Shown here piece by piece: positions 50,928 to 59,209 of a stretch of DNA of 64,000 nt. The stretch is from contig NZ_CP071518.1 of NCBI RefSeq assembly GCF_016613535.2, forward strand, positions 620,001 to 684,000. Direction: 5' to 3'. Numbering within the stretch: position 1 is the stretch's first letter; each line of letters begins with the position of its first letter. The DNA is from Lysobacter solisilvae. Its GTDB lineage: Bacteria; Pseudomonadota; Gammaproteobacteria; Xanthomonadales; Xanthomonadaceae. The position numbers and the translations under genes are program-made. The notes beneath the pieces were generated by a model. That model searched no databases, was not told the DNA's origin, and saw only the letters and a list, made by a program, of their open reading frames with translations.

Positions 50928-50956
50928 GCTGGGTTGGTGAGGCCAACCCAGCCTAC
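50928..50956. repeat. R3 palindrome, inverted
   Basis: GCTGGGTTGG, loop TGAGG, CCAACCCAGCCTAC. It faces the copy at 50863, like the pair at 39945/40002. Confidence 0.88.
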
Positions 50957-51014
50957 GAGATTGGTCGTCCGTCCGATCGCCGACGTTTTGCTCGCTCCCG
51001 CGCTGGCCCAGCCC

Positions 51015-51043
51015 GTAGGCTGGGTTGGCTCCATCAACCCAGC
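51015..51043. repeat. R3 palindrome
   Basis: GTAGGCTGGGTTGG, loop CTCCAT, CAACCCAGC. It lies 18 bases after the stop of the frameshifted peptidase gene. Confidence 0.88.
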
Positions 51044-51061
51044 GCTGCCCTGGACGAGGCG

Positions 51062-52310
51062 CTACTCCTCCAGCACCGCCCGGATCATCGCCTCCGAGTA
51101 GAACGCCCCGCTCGCCTCGCTCCTGGCCATCAGCGCCCGCCACAGCGGCACCGGTGGCATCGCGTAGCCGTGGAAGCGCTTGAAGCCGCAGGCGTAGAGG
51201 CCGCGGTTGACGTTCACGTCGTCGTGGAGCTGGTCGCACTCGGCCAGCAGTTCCTGTGCGTACTGGTCGCTGGCCTGCGCGGTGTAAAGGCCGGTGGCGC
51301 GCAGGGCCTCCAGCATGACGGCTTCCGCGCCGCCTTCGTGGACCCAGGGGTCGGTCTCGCCGATGCCGCCGCGGGTGAGGTTGAGCTGCCACAGGTGCGC
51401 CATTTCGTGCGCGACCAGGCGCGCCATCAGGGCGCGCTTCTTCGGGTGGTCCTCGACCCAGGCCCGCGCCCTCGAGGCGGTAGGCGATGCCGCCGCCGAC
51501 CGCGCCGCCCTTGATGCTGATGCTGCCCGGCTTGCCGTCGAAGCCGACCAGCGCCACCGAGACCAGCGGCGTGTCGATCATCTTCCGGCCGAAGGCCTGC
51601 TCGTAGAACCGCGACACCTTGGCCGTGGTGTCGTCCAGCACTTCGCGCAGCCAGGCCGGCGCCTGCGGATCGATGATGACGTCGACGCTGCCCATCCGGG
51701 CCGGGCGCTGCGGCCCGAAGTAGGCGTAACCCGCCAGATCGCTGCCGGCCTTCGCCGGCGCCAGCGCGGTCTCGCCCGGCAGGCCCTTGAGCTGCAGCGC
51801 GACGTCCATCGCGCGCGCGGTGCCGTCCTGGCGCAGCGCACCGTGCAGGAAGCCGACATAGACATTCCGCCCGCCATCGGAGAAGCGGTTGATCGGCGCG
51901 TACTGCCCCTCGGGGAAATCATCGTAGGCGCTGATCTCCACGCTCAGCCGCGTGAGCGGCGCCGCACTGAACAGCGCCTCGTTGTCGCCCTCGGCCACCA
52001 GCGCCACGCCCGGCGTCAGCGGATGCCAGGCCTGCGTGCGGTAGGCGCCGACCTGCGCACCGAGTTCCACCGCCGTGACCGGCTCGGCGAAGACGTAATC
52101 GGCGCGCCACTTGTCGGCCGCGACATGGGTGAGCGTCAGGTCGGTGTGCAAGGGCGCGGGCGGGGCCGCGTTCGCCGCGCCGGCAAGCGCCGCCAGCAGC
52201 GCGCCGGCGAACAGGACGATCGAGTAGCGCCGCGCGCGTTGCGCCGACGCGTGTCCGCGATGAAGGGAAGTGCGCACGCCGGGCTCCATGCTCGATCCAG
52301 TGGCAGGCAT
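51062..52310 (-). pseudogene. zinc metallopeptidase-like secreted protein, frameshifted
   Basis: From ATG 52310 the frame gives a signal peptide (SIVLFAGALLAALAGAANAA) and a beta-rich N-terminal domain up to GGAVGGGIAYRLEGA. It then becomes Arg/Pro-rich. The next frame resumes with WVEDHPKKRALMARLVAHEM, AHLWQLN, which carries the zinc motif H-E-x2-H, and ends at 51062 with AGFxE-like sequence (SGAFYSEAMIRAVLEE). The shift is within 51461-51472, in a run of GC (GGCCCGCGCC). It needs one base less to restore the frame. An intact product would be about 415 residues. Either a real loss of function or a sequencing error in a GC-rich run. Confidence 0.78.
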
Positions 52311-52365
52311 TGTCGGCGGGACGCGCGGCGCGCAGGAATGTGCAGGAGGTCACCGTGTCATAGCT

Positions 52366-52510
52366 CCCTCCCCCGCTCCGCGCGAGCCCCTGCCCCGCTT
52401 TGCGGGGGGTGAGAGGACGCGCTTGCGGACCATTGGTCCGCGCGTCATCGAACGCCAGCAGGCTGTGCCTGCTGGCCGGGGTGGTTGGGGTGGGGCCAAC
52501 GATCGCCGCG
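52366..52510 (+). repeat. R1 repeat island, long form
   Basis: A partial arm (CTCCCTCCCCCGCTCCGCG) precedes a long R1 unit with GCGGACCATTGGTCCGC and CAGCAGGCTGTGCCTGCTG, ending with GGTTGGGGTGGGGCCAACG. In the divergent region before the EF-hand gene. Confidence 0.85.
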
Positions 52511-52533
52511 CCTCCCCGAAGCACCGCAGCTGC

Positions 52534-52562
52534 GTAGGCTGGGTTGGCCCCATCAACCCAGC
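52534..52562. repeat. R3 palindrome
   Basis: GTAGGCTGGGTTGG, loop CCCCAT, CAACCCAGC, 24 bases after the R1 unit. Confidence 0.85.
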
Positions 52563-52742
52563 GCTCCTGGTTCCCCCAACTCAACAACACGACACGCCCG
52601 CGAAAACCGCCCCGTTCTCCCATTCACCCGCACCGCGTTAACGCCACATCACCCCCACGCAAGCACCCCGCTAACACCCCCATTCGCACACTCACCAGCG
52701 CCCATTTACGGCCGCACCCCCGCGGCCCCGAGGAGGCCAGGC

Positions 52743-53276
52743 ATGAACGAAGCAATGCGCAACACCTTCCGCCCATGGCGCATGGTCGCCGCCTTGTCGC
52801 TGGCGCTTTCCGCGCCCGCGTGGGCCGGCGGCGGCCACGCCGGCGACAAGTTCAAGGACATGGACGCTGACCGCGACGGCATGGTGTCGGCGACCGAATA
52901 CGCCGCGTCGGTGAGCCGGATGTTCGGCGAGATGGACGCCAACCACGACGGCAACGTCACCGCCGCGGAAATGGACGCCCGCCACCACGGCAAGAAGATC
53001 GCCGCCGTCGAGTCGAAAGAACCGGTGACCTACAACGACGCGGCGACGGACGAGGGCCCCATGCGCCCCGAGCTGTCCTCGGCCGACAGGATCGCCAGGC
53101 TCGACGCCAGCGGCGACGGCATGCTCTCGGCCGCCGAGCACGAGGCCGGCGCCGAATCGATGTTCAAGGAGCTGGACAACGACGGCAACGGCAACCTGTC
53201 GCAGCAGGAAGTCGCCGCCAGCCACGCGTCGATGCATAAGGACAAGACCAGCAAGCCCACGTACAAGACGCCATGA
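52743..53276 (+). CDS. secreted EF-hand calcium-binding protein
   Basis: 177 residues with a signal peptide (MVAALSLALSAPAWAGG). Four EF-hand loops follow with acidic ligands in place: D41-E52 (DADRDGMVSATE), D65-E76 (DANHDGNVTAAE), D121-E132 (DASGDGMLSAAE) and D145-E156 (DNDGNGNLSQQE). So it should bind up to four calcium ions in the periplasm or outside. The C-terminal tail is basic. ATG 52743 is preferred over an open upstream frame because it begins the signal. The Pro-rich gene starts 12 bases after its stop, so they are probably co-transcribed. Confidence 0.9.
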   Translation: MNEAMRNTFRPWRMVAALSLALSAPAWAGGGHAGDKFKDMDADRDGMVSATEYAASVSRMFGEMDANHDGNVTAAEMDARHHGKKIAAVESKEPVTYNDAATDEGPMRPELSSADRIARLDASGDGMLSAAEHEAGAESMFKELDNDGNGNLSQQEVAASHASMHKDKTSKPTYKTP

Positions 53277-53288
53277 CGGCGACGCACG

Positions 53289-53579
53289 ATGAGTGAGCGA
53301 ACGGGCACCGGCGGCACAGGGAGCACATGCATGAAGGCACACACCACCCCGCCGGTGCCGGGCACGCCCGACGCGCCCGCCCCGGGCCCGCAGCGGCCCG
53401 ACACGTCGGCACCCAAACCGGAAACCCCGACACCCGCGCCGGCACCACCGCAGCGCGAGATCCCCGTGCAGCCCGTGCCGAAACCGGAAATGCCGCCACC
53501 CGAAGCGCCACCGCCCGACGTGCCCGAGCCGGTGCAACCGCCGATGCATGATCCGGTGCCGCCCGCGCCGATCGATTAG
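53289..53579 (+). CDS. small proline-rich protein
   Basis: 96 residues, about one third proline, in runs such as PDAPAPGPQRPDTSAPKPET and PAPAPPQREIPVQPVPKPEM. There is no signal peptide by eye. It is probably unfolded and may act as a linker or a sticky surface in a complex. The start at 53289 gives a Thr/Gly-rich leader; ATG 53331 (MKAHTTPPVP) is a good alternative. It follows the EF-hand gene by 12 bases. High proline frames can be open by chance in high-GC DNA, so confidence is limited. Confidence 0.6.
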   Translation: MSERTGTGGTGSTCMKAHTTPPVPGTPDAPAPGPQRPDTSAPKPETPTPAPAPPQREIPVQPVPKPEMPPPEAPPPDVPEPVQPPMHDPVPPAPID

Positions 53580-53732
53580 GGCGGTTACGGCGTCGGGCAT
53601 CGAACTGGGATCTGCAGTGCACACTTGCCGCGGCGTGCAGACGGCGCAGCCGCCCTTGCACCCTGCACCGCAACCCCGTTTCCGCCCCACTCCCGTTCCA
53701 CTGGGATATCCCGCCTGCCAACCGCCCGCCCC

Positions 53733-54515
53733 ATGCCCACACCCGCCCGCGTCGCCCGCCAGTTCCTGCTGCCCATCGCCTGCCTGCTCGCGCTCTCCGC
53801 CTGCGCACACTGGAGCGGAAACAGCCCCGGAACCTGGGCCGGCCAGTACGAACTCGGCACCGACCGCCTGCACCTGCTCCCGTCCGGCGAGTTCACCTAC
53901 GACGGCGGCTACTGCATGCCCGAAGACACCGACGTCGGCCTGGGCGACGCCTTCGCCGGCCGCTACCGCGTGCACGCCGGCTGGATCACCCTGGAACCGC
54001 TGACCGGCGCACCCGGCTGCAGCTCCCTGGGCCTCAAACTCCACGCCCTGCGCATCGACGGCCACCGCTACCTGTTCGACGAGAAGTACCTGCGCTTCAT
54101 CGTCAACGAAATCCGCAGCGGCAAGACCCGCGACAACTTCCCGACCTGGCACCCCACCGGCGAACCCGCCGCCTTCACCGCGCCCCCGACCGAGTGGCTC
54201 CCGGCCCCGTACGCGCAATGGGCGCGGCAACCCGCACCGTCCGGCCACGTGATCGCCATCGGCCCCACCTCCACCCGCACCCGCTACGGCTCCGCCGGCC
54301 TCGTCCTCGGGGAACAGCTCTCCGCGCGCCTCACCGTCGACATCGGCCGCCGCGACGGCGCGTTCGAAGGCATGCACATGTGCGTCCCGGGCGGCACCTG
54401 GAAGCTGGCGCTCGACAGCGTCGCGGAAGAGCAGGCGACGCTGGCCTGGTCGTGGGCCAAGGAGGGCGGCAACGCGCCGGAAGTGGGCATGCGGCTGGAG
54501 GGACGGTGCCCGTAG
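53733..54515 (+). CDS. lipoprotein, unknown function
   Basis: 260 residues. The signal ARQFLLPIACLLALSAC ends in a lipobox (LSAC). The mature protein is beta-rich (WAGQYELGTDRLHLLPSGEF, TYDGGYCMPEDTDVGLGDAF, AGRYRVHAGWITLEPLTGAP) with four cysteines that may pair in the periplasm. I do not recognise the family; the start resembles lipocalin-like or META-type small domains. ATG 53733 is chosen for the signal. The TAG stop lies inside the R3 palindrome at 54512, so the repeat supplies the stop codon. Confidence 0.75.
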   Translation: MPTPARVARQFLLPIACLLALSACAHWSGNSPGTWAGQYELGTDRLHLLPSGEFTYDGGYCMPEDTDVGLGDAFAGRYRVHAGWITLEPLTGAPGCSSLGLKLHALRIDGHRYLFDEKYLRFIVNEIRSGKTRDNFPTWHPTGEPAAFTAPPTEWLPAPYAQWARQPAPSGHVIAIGPTSTRTRYGSAGLVLGEQLSARLTVDIGRRDGAFEGMHMCVPGGTWKLALDSVAEEQATLAWSWAKEGGNAPEVGMRLEGRCP

Positions 54516-54540
54516 GCTGGGTTGGCTCCATCAACCCAGC
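54512..54540. repeat. R3 palindrome overlapping a stop codon
   Basis: GTAGGCTGGGTTGG, loop CTCCAT, CAACCCAGC. Its TAG is the stop codon of the lipoprotein gene. Confidence 0.85.
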
Positions 54541-54776
54541 CGTTGGAAGCACAGGATCCCGGCGCGGTGCCCACCAGCATCGAAATTGGTCTGGACCCTA
54601 CCCCGCTTTCGACCAGAAGCGCTCCCCGCATCCCGCGTAAACGTGCGCAACTGTTGTGCCGGGGACGAAGTCACTCACCCACGCGCAGTAGCCAGGCATC
54701 ACGGCTGACATCGCGACCTTCGCCGCTACGACAGCCTGCCACCTGGATCGTTGTTACTTCCGGCGGAGCAACAAAC

Positions 54777-55319
54777 TCACCTCGTCATGGCCAGCATCGC
54801 GTCGTCGATGCTGGAGGCGAGGTCGGCGAAGGTGTAATCGGCGTCGTGGCGAACACCATTGACGAAGAACGTGGGCGTGCCGTTGACTCCGCTGCGCACA
54901 CCACCCATGAAATGGGCCTGCACCTTGGGTGCGTGCAACCCCGAAGCCAGAGCTTCCTGGAATTCCTCGGCGGGCAGCTCAAGTGCGCTGACCAGCGTCA
55001 ACAGCAACTCGGGACTGAGACGCGGCTGGTTGGCGAAGATGGCGTCATGCATCTCCCAGAAACGCCCATATCCTCCTGCGAATTCGGCCGTCTCCGCAGC
55101 CATGCCCGCCATCGGATGGACCTCGGTCAGCGGAAAATGCCGGAACACGAGACAGATCCTGCCGCCATAGTGCGACAGGATCTGCTTGACCGGCAATTGC
55201 GCGGCGGCGCAATGGGGACACTGGTAGTCGCCGTACTCGACCAACGTCACGGCACCACTGGAGGCGCCGAGGATGTGATCAGAAGTTGTCACGGGAACCT
55301 TGAGGCTGGCCATCGTCAT
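54777..55319 (-). CDS. DsbA/thioredoxin-fold protein, cytosolic
   Basis: 180 residues without a signal peptide. The active site is YGDYQCPHC, and the cis-proline is in GTPTFFVNGV, with the helical insert (RFWEMHDAIFANQPRLSPEL) that is typical of DsbA-like and FrnE-like proteins. Such cytosolic forms also occur fused to NhaA antiporters. It probably exchanges thiols or disulfides and may regenerate the peroxiredoxin whose gene overlaps its start by 4 bases. That pairing is the best clue to its job. Confidence 0.9.
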   Translation of the reverse strand: MTMASLKVPVTTSDHILGASSGAVTLVEYGDYQCPHCAAAQLPVKQILSHYGGRICLVFRHFPLTEVHPMAGMAAETAEFAGGYGRFWEMHDAIFANQPRLSPELLLTLVSALELPAEEFQEALASGLHAPKVQAHFMGGVRSGVNGTPTFFVNGVRHDADYTFADLASSIDDAMLAMTR

Positions 55320-55792
55320 TCTCCGGTCGTCGGCATCGCGTCGAGCGCATCAAGAATTCCATCGGCGCCAGGGTTGACTGCGATCGGCGAGCAGTAGCTC
55401 CAAGCTATTGCCTGGTTCTCGTCGATCACGAACAGCGCACGTTCGCAAACGCCTTCCGACGCCCGGTAAGCTCCGTAGGCACGCGCCACATCGCCCTTGG
55501 GCTCGAAATCCGCGAGCAGCGGAAAGTGCAGGTTCCTGGCCTGCGCGAATGCCTGATGGCACCACGCACCGTCCACCGAGATGCCGAATATATGGGCACC
55601 CCGACTGCGGAACTCCGGAAGTACCTGGTTGTACAGCGCCATCTGGTCGCCACACACCGGACTCCAGTCCGCCGGGTAGAACGCAAGCACAATTCGTTTG
55701 CCCCGCATCTCGTCCAGCGAGAGCACCTGGTCCGGAGTCACGTGGAGCCTGAAGTCTGGCGCCCGGGCGCCGGCAGCAAGAATCGTCGACAT
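55316..55792 (-). CDS. peroxiredoxin (AhpC/TSA family)
   Basis: 158 residues. The peroxidatic cysteine is C47 in YPADWSPVCGDQ; the usual Thr three residues before it is Ser here. Further cysteines are C78 (GAWCHQ), C116 and C134, which may resolve the oxidised form. FRSRGAHIFGISVDGAWCHQ and LLADFEPKGDVARAYGAY fit the family. The cytosolic enzyme reduces peroxides with a thiol donor, perhaps the DsbA-like protein encoded downstream with a 4-base overlap. The ribosome site TTGAGGACACG precedes ATG 55792. Confidence 0.9.
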   Translation of the reverse strand: MSTILAAGARAPDFRLHVTPDQVLSLDEMRGKRIVLAFYPADWSPVCGDQMALYNQVLPEFRSRGAHIFGISVDGAWCHQAFAQARNLHFPLLADFEPKGDVARAYGAYRASEGVCERALFVIDENQAIAWSYCSPIAVNPGADGILDALDAMPTTGE

Positions 55793-55801
55793 GTCGTGTC
55801 C

Positions 55802-55954
55802 TCAAGAGAGTGCCCGAGCCAAGGCGGCTGGCTGACCCTCTTCGCGCCATTTCCTGAGCCGGAATGCCAGCAGCAGTGCGACCCCGAACGCGAACGAGTA
55901 TGCACCCGCCCACCCGCGGCCATGGTGACGGGCTTGCCACCAGGATGGGTGCAT
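55802..55954 (-). CDS. possible small membrane protein upstream of peroxiredoxin
   Basis: 50 residues: a His/Trp/Arg-rich start (MHPSWWQARHHGRGWAG), one hydrophobic helix (AYSFAFGVALLLAFRL) and a charged tail (RKWREEGQPAALARALS). Its stop is 9 bases before the peroxiredoxin ATG, and an in-frame TAG lies 27 bases before its ATG. The single membrane helix and the tight spacing support a real gene, but no ribosome site is evident. Could be chance. Confidence 0.4.
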   Translation of the reverse strand: MHPSWWQARHHGRGWAGAYSFAFGVALLLAFRLRKWREEGQPAALARALS

Positions 55955-56195
55955 CGCGTGCCAACCACCAGGCAGGCACTACGGCACCATCACTGCGCTG
56001 CGAACAACACCACGCCGCATACCCCGACAGTAGACCGCCCGCCACCATCAACCGGCGGCCGGGCGCGCTCGTGAGGCTTGATTGCAGCGGCCGGCAGCAG
56101 AACGCCGGATATCGGCGATGACGAAGTACCGCACAGTCAGGTTCGGCCAGCGGCACGTGCCGAATGACGCATTCGGCCGTCAGCGAACTTCGATG

Positions 56196-56345
56196 TTAGG
56201 TTGATCGCATGATGAAGCCGCCGTCTACTGAAGTGGGCTGGCCGGTGACGTAGCTGGCTGCGTCACTTGAGAGCCAGAGAACCACGTCGGCAATTTCGTT
56301 TGGCTCGCCGCAGCGTAGTCGGCGTTGAATCGACTCCAGTGGTTC
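56196..56345 (-). pseudogene. remnant of a short-chain dehydrogenase (C-terminus)
   Basis: The minus strand encodes [33 protein letters not shown], the standard C-terminal end of an SDR enzyme. No nucleotide-binding TGxxxGxG or YxxxK part is found upstream; the sequence to 56530 is mixed fragments in several frames. So only the tail of the gene remains. The stretch 56345-56529 shows no other gene that I can support. Confidence 0.8.
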
Positions 56346-56529
56346 GATAGCCGACCTGCGCCAATCGATCTGCTTGGGCCTGCGTCTTGAGTTGCTCCGG
56401 ATTCTTCCGCGTTGTGAAGCGCAGGGTGCCCGTCCGGGCCGCGGGCTTTGATCCGACCAAGCGGGCAATGCCGATGGCCGCGCTCGCGGACAGCCTTCAT
56501 GCCGGGCTCACGCTGCATGCCACAGGGTT

Positions 56530-57702
56530 TTGTGCACTGCAGCAAGCGCAACATCAGGAAGTCCCTTGTCCCTTTTGTCCGAGCTTTTGACCCGCGCACG
56601 CCTGGCACTTGCCAAGCCCCAGTCACACACCGGCAGCGGAGCGCTGCAGGCGCAGGTCAGCAAGACGATCAACGATGCGCTGGTGGCCGCGGGCCTGTCG
56701 CCGCATCCACCGTCGGCGCCCCCGCAAGCAGAGGAGCTACCTGCGCAGCGTCCGCGGGAGGACCGGCCCGCCCGTGGATCCAACCGCGCGGCAAAGTCGA
56801 CGTCGCTGCCAGGCACATTCGTGGAGCATTCGTTTGCCCACGCCGCCGGTACGCGCCGCTACAAGCTCTACACCCCGTCGCACTACCTGGCGGACGCGCA
56901 GGCGACCTCGCCGTTGCTGCTGATGCTCCACGGCTGCACGCAGTCGCCCGACGATTTTGCCGCGGGCACGCGCATGAACGAACTCGCCGAACAACACGGC
57001 TTCCTGGTCGCCTACCCAGCGCAATCGGCGAAAGCCAACCATTCCAGATGCTGGAACTGGTTCCGCCCGGGTGACCAGCTGCGCGCCGGCGGCGAACCCG
57101 CACTGCTCGCCGCCCTCGCCCAGGACATCGCCCACCACCACGCCGTCGACCCGACGCGCATCTACGTGGCCGGCCTGTCCGCAGGCGCCGCCATGGCCGT
57201 GATCCTGGGCGCCACCTACCCCGACGTCTTCGCAGCCGTCGGCTCCCACTCCGGCCTCCCCTACCGCGCCGCCCACGACATGCCTTCAGCCTTCGCAGCG
57301 ATGGGCGGCCGGGCAGTCGCTCGCGCGCCCGTCGAGAACGTGTCAGCGGCAGGGTTGCCTGTCACCCCATTGATCGCGTTCCAGGGCGATTGCGACAGGA
57401 CGGTCGCGGCTAGCAATGCCGACACCCTGGTCCGTCACGCGATCCGGGCCGCGGATTTGCTGTCGCCGGAACGTCGCGTGAGCACAGGCGAAGGCACCGG
57501 TCGGGCCTATACACGAACCACCTACACGACCGCGCAGGGCGATCCCCTGATCGAGTTCTGGCAGATCCACGGTGCCGGCCACGCGTGGTCGGGAGGCAGT
57601 CCGAGTGGTAGTTACACGGACGCGCAGGGGCCTGATGCTTCGGCTGAGATGGTGCGGTTTTTCTTGCAGGTCAGGCGGCGGGAGATCAGGGCGGCGGCAT
57701 AG
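56530..57702 (+). CDS. PHB depolymerase/LpqC-type esterase
   Basis: 390 residues. The alpha/beta hydrolase core starts near residue 100: RRYKLYTPSHYLADAQATSP, LLLMLHGCTQSPDDFAAG (oxyanion loop), YVAGLSAGAAMAVILG (nucleophile Ser in GLSAG) and IHGAGHAWSGGSPSGSY (catalytic His). This is the esterase family PF10503 of intracellular or secreted PHB depolymerases and feruloyl esterases. The N-terminal 90 residues are a charged linker. The start is not clear: no ATG exists before the core, TTG 56530 and TTG 56566 are candidates, and the upstream sequence is broken by the SDR remnant. So the N-terminus may be truncated. Confidence 0.8.
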   Translation: MCTAASATSGSPLSLLSELLTRARLALAKPQSHTGSGALQAQVSKTINDALVAAGLSPHPPSAPPQAEELPAQRPREDRPARGSNRAAKSTSLPGTFVEHSFAHAAGTRRYKLYTPSHYLADAQATSPLLLMLHGCTQSPDDFAAGTRMNELAEQHGFLVAYPAQSAKANHSRCWNWFRPGDQLRAGGEPALLAALAQDIAHHHAVDPTRIYVAGLSAGAAMAVILGATYPDVFAAVGSHSGLPYRAAHDMPSAFAAMGGRAVARAPVENVSAAGLPVTPLIAFQGDCDRTVAASNADTLVRHAIRAADLLSPERRVSTGEGTGRAYTRTTYTTAQGDPLIEFWQIHGAGHAWSGGSPSGSYTDAQGPDASAEMVRFFLQVRRREIRAAA

Positions 57703-57917
57703 GGTGTAAGGGGGTGAGCGCAGGCTTTAACCCATGTCCCATGGCGACGATGCAACATTGGGAATCCAAGCGCGTCCTCGACCGCAGCGAATACCCGCGC
57801 GATCGAACTGCCCCATCGCCATCGGTGACTTCAGAGGGCGCGGCACCAACTTATCCACAACCAGTCTCATCTCGTGCGTCACGGCTGCGGTTTGATGCCT
57901 TCTGCCCCTTCCCCCAC

Positions 57918-57956
57918 GGGACAGAAACGGACAATATGCCCACGTGCCTCCTGGAG
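57918..57956 (+). promoter_or_regulatory. GGACA direct repeats, CCTGG site and RBS before dcm
   Basis: GGGACA (57918-57923) and CGGACA (57928-57933) are direct repeats 10 bases apart. CCTGG (57950-57954) overlaps the ribosome site GGAG (57953-57956), 5 bases before ATG 57962. In SsoII-type methylases the N-terminal HTH binds a GGACA...TGTCC dyad upstream of its own gene. Here only direct GGACA copies are seen, so this is a weak candidate. Confidence 0.4.
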
Positions 57957-57961
57957 CCCTG

Positions 57962-59206
57962 ATGGACACCCACGCCCTGATCGACTACGCGCTTCAGCGC
58001 TACAGCCCACGCGAGATTGCCATGGCACTCGGTGTGGACGCCCGGACCATCCGCCGCTGGCATGCCCGGGAAAGCGACCCGCCGCCCTACGTCAACGACG
58101 CCATCCGGCAGCGGCTCCTGCCCCTCCAGGGCCTCGAGAAGGACGCCCCCGCTGATTTCACCTTCATCGACCTGTTTGCCGGCATCGGTGGCCTCCGGAC
58201 GGCGTTCGAGAAGCAGGGCGGCAAGTGCGTCTTCACCAGCGAGTGGGACGCGTACGCCCGCAAGACCTACGCGGCCAACTTCCATGACGGACCGGATCAC
58301 GTGTTTGCGGGCGACATCACCGCCGTGCATGAAAAGGATGTCCCCGACCATGATGTCCTGCTGGCCGGGTTCCCGTGCCAGCCCTTCTCGATCGCGGGTG
58401 TGTCCAAGAAGAACGCACTCGGTCGTCCGCATGGCTTCGCGGACAAGACCCAAGGCACGCTGTTCTTTGACGTGGCCCGGATCATCGCGGAGAAGCGGCC
58501 GAAGGCGTTCCTGCTGGAAAACGTCAAGAACCTCGTCAGCCACGACAAGGGCCGCACTTTTTCCACGATTGTCGACGTGCTGAAGAACGAGCTTGGCTAT
58601 CACGTCAAGACCAAGGTCATCAACGGCAAGCACTTCGTCCCGCAGCACCGCGAACGCATCATCATCGTCGGGTTCCGGGACAGCGAGGAGTTCGACTGGC
58701 AGGGCCTGTCCCTGCCCGCCTTCGATACGGGTCCGAAGCTGGCAAGCATCCTGCACAAGCAGGACGGAACCGAACCGGCCGAATGGCATTGCCTGGAGGG
58801 CAAAAAGGGCAAGGTGACTGCCAACTACACCCTGTCGGACAAGCTCTGGGAGTACCTTCAGGGCTATGCCGCCAAGCACCGCGACAAGGGCAATGGTTTT
58901 GGGTTTGGCCTGGTGACCGGCAAGGACACGACCAGAACCCTGTCCGCGCGGTATTACAAGGATGGCTCGGAAATTCTGGTGTCACAGGGACCGAAGCGGA
59001 ATCCCCGACGTCTCACGCCGCGCGAGTGTGCCCGCCTGATGGGGTTCGACGACAACTTCCGCATTCCGGTCTCGGACACCCGCGCCTACAAGCAGTTCGG
59101 CAATTCCGTGGTCGTCCCCGTCATCGCCGAGGTCGCGCGCGTGATGGCCCCCTTCATCAAGGAAGAGAACGCCGCGCCACGGAAGCGCCCCAAGAAAGCC
59201 GCATGA
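57962..59206 (+). CDS. dcm: DNA cytosine-5 methyltransferase, Dcm/M.EcoRII type
   Basis: 414 residues. Residues 1-58 form a helix-turn-helix ([31 protein letters not shown]). From 66 on it is a C5 methylase: [15 protein letters not shown] (motif I), catalytic C139 in [11 protein letters not shown] at 186-188, QHRER at 228-232 and FGNSVVVP near the end. The wording [20 protein letters not shown] and [14 protein letters not shown] matches E. coli Dcm and M.EcoRII, so the target is likely CCWGG, with methylation of the second C. In M.EcoRII and M.SsoII the N-terminal HTH represses the methylase gene, so self-control is likely here. Vsr starts 3 bases after the stop. First gene of the island. Confidence 0.93.
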   Translation: MDTHALIDYALQRYSPREIAMALGVDARTIRRWHARESDPPPYVNDAIRQRLLPLQGLEKDAPADFTFIDLFAGIGGLRTAFEKQGGKCVFTSEWDAYARKTYAANFHDGPDHVFAGDITAVHEKDVPDHDVLLAGFPCQPFSIAGVSKKNALGRPHGFADKTQGTLFFDVARIIAEKRPKAFLLENVKNLVSHDKGRTFSTIVDVLKNELGYHVKTKVINGKHFVPQHRERIIIVGFRDSEEFDWQGLSLPAFDTGPKLASILHKQDGTEPAEWHCLEGKKGKVTANYTLSDKLWEYLQGYAAKHRDKGNGFGFGLVTGKDTTRTLSARYYKDGSEILVSQGPKRNPRRLTPRECARLMGFDDNFRIPVSDTRAYKQFGNSVVVPVIAEVARVMAPFIKEENAAPRKRPKKAA

Positions 59207-59209
59207 TCG

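Noticed and set aside
50248..50946. Open frames over the palindromic array with QGFEPWR repeats
   Set aside because: The frames exist on both strands because the array is palindromic and GC-rich; no ribosome site and no family match.
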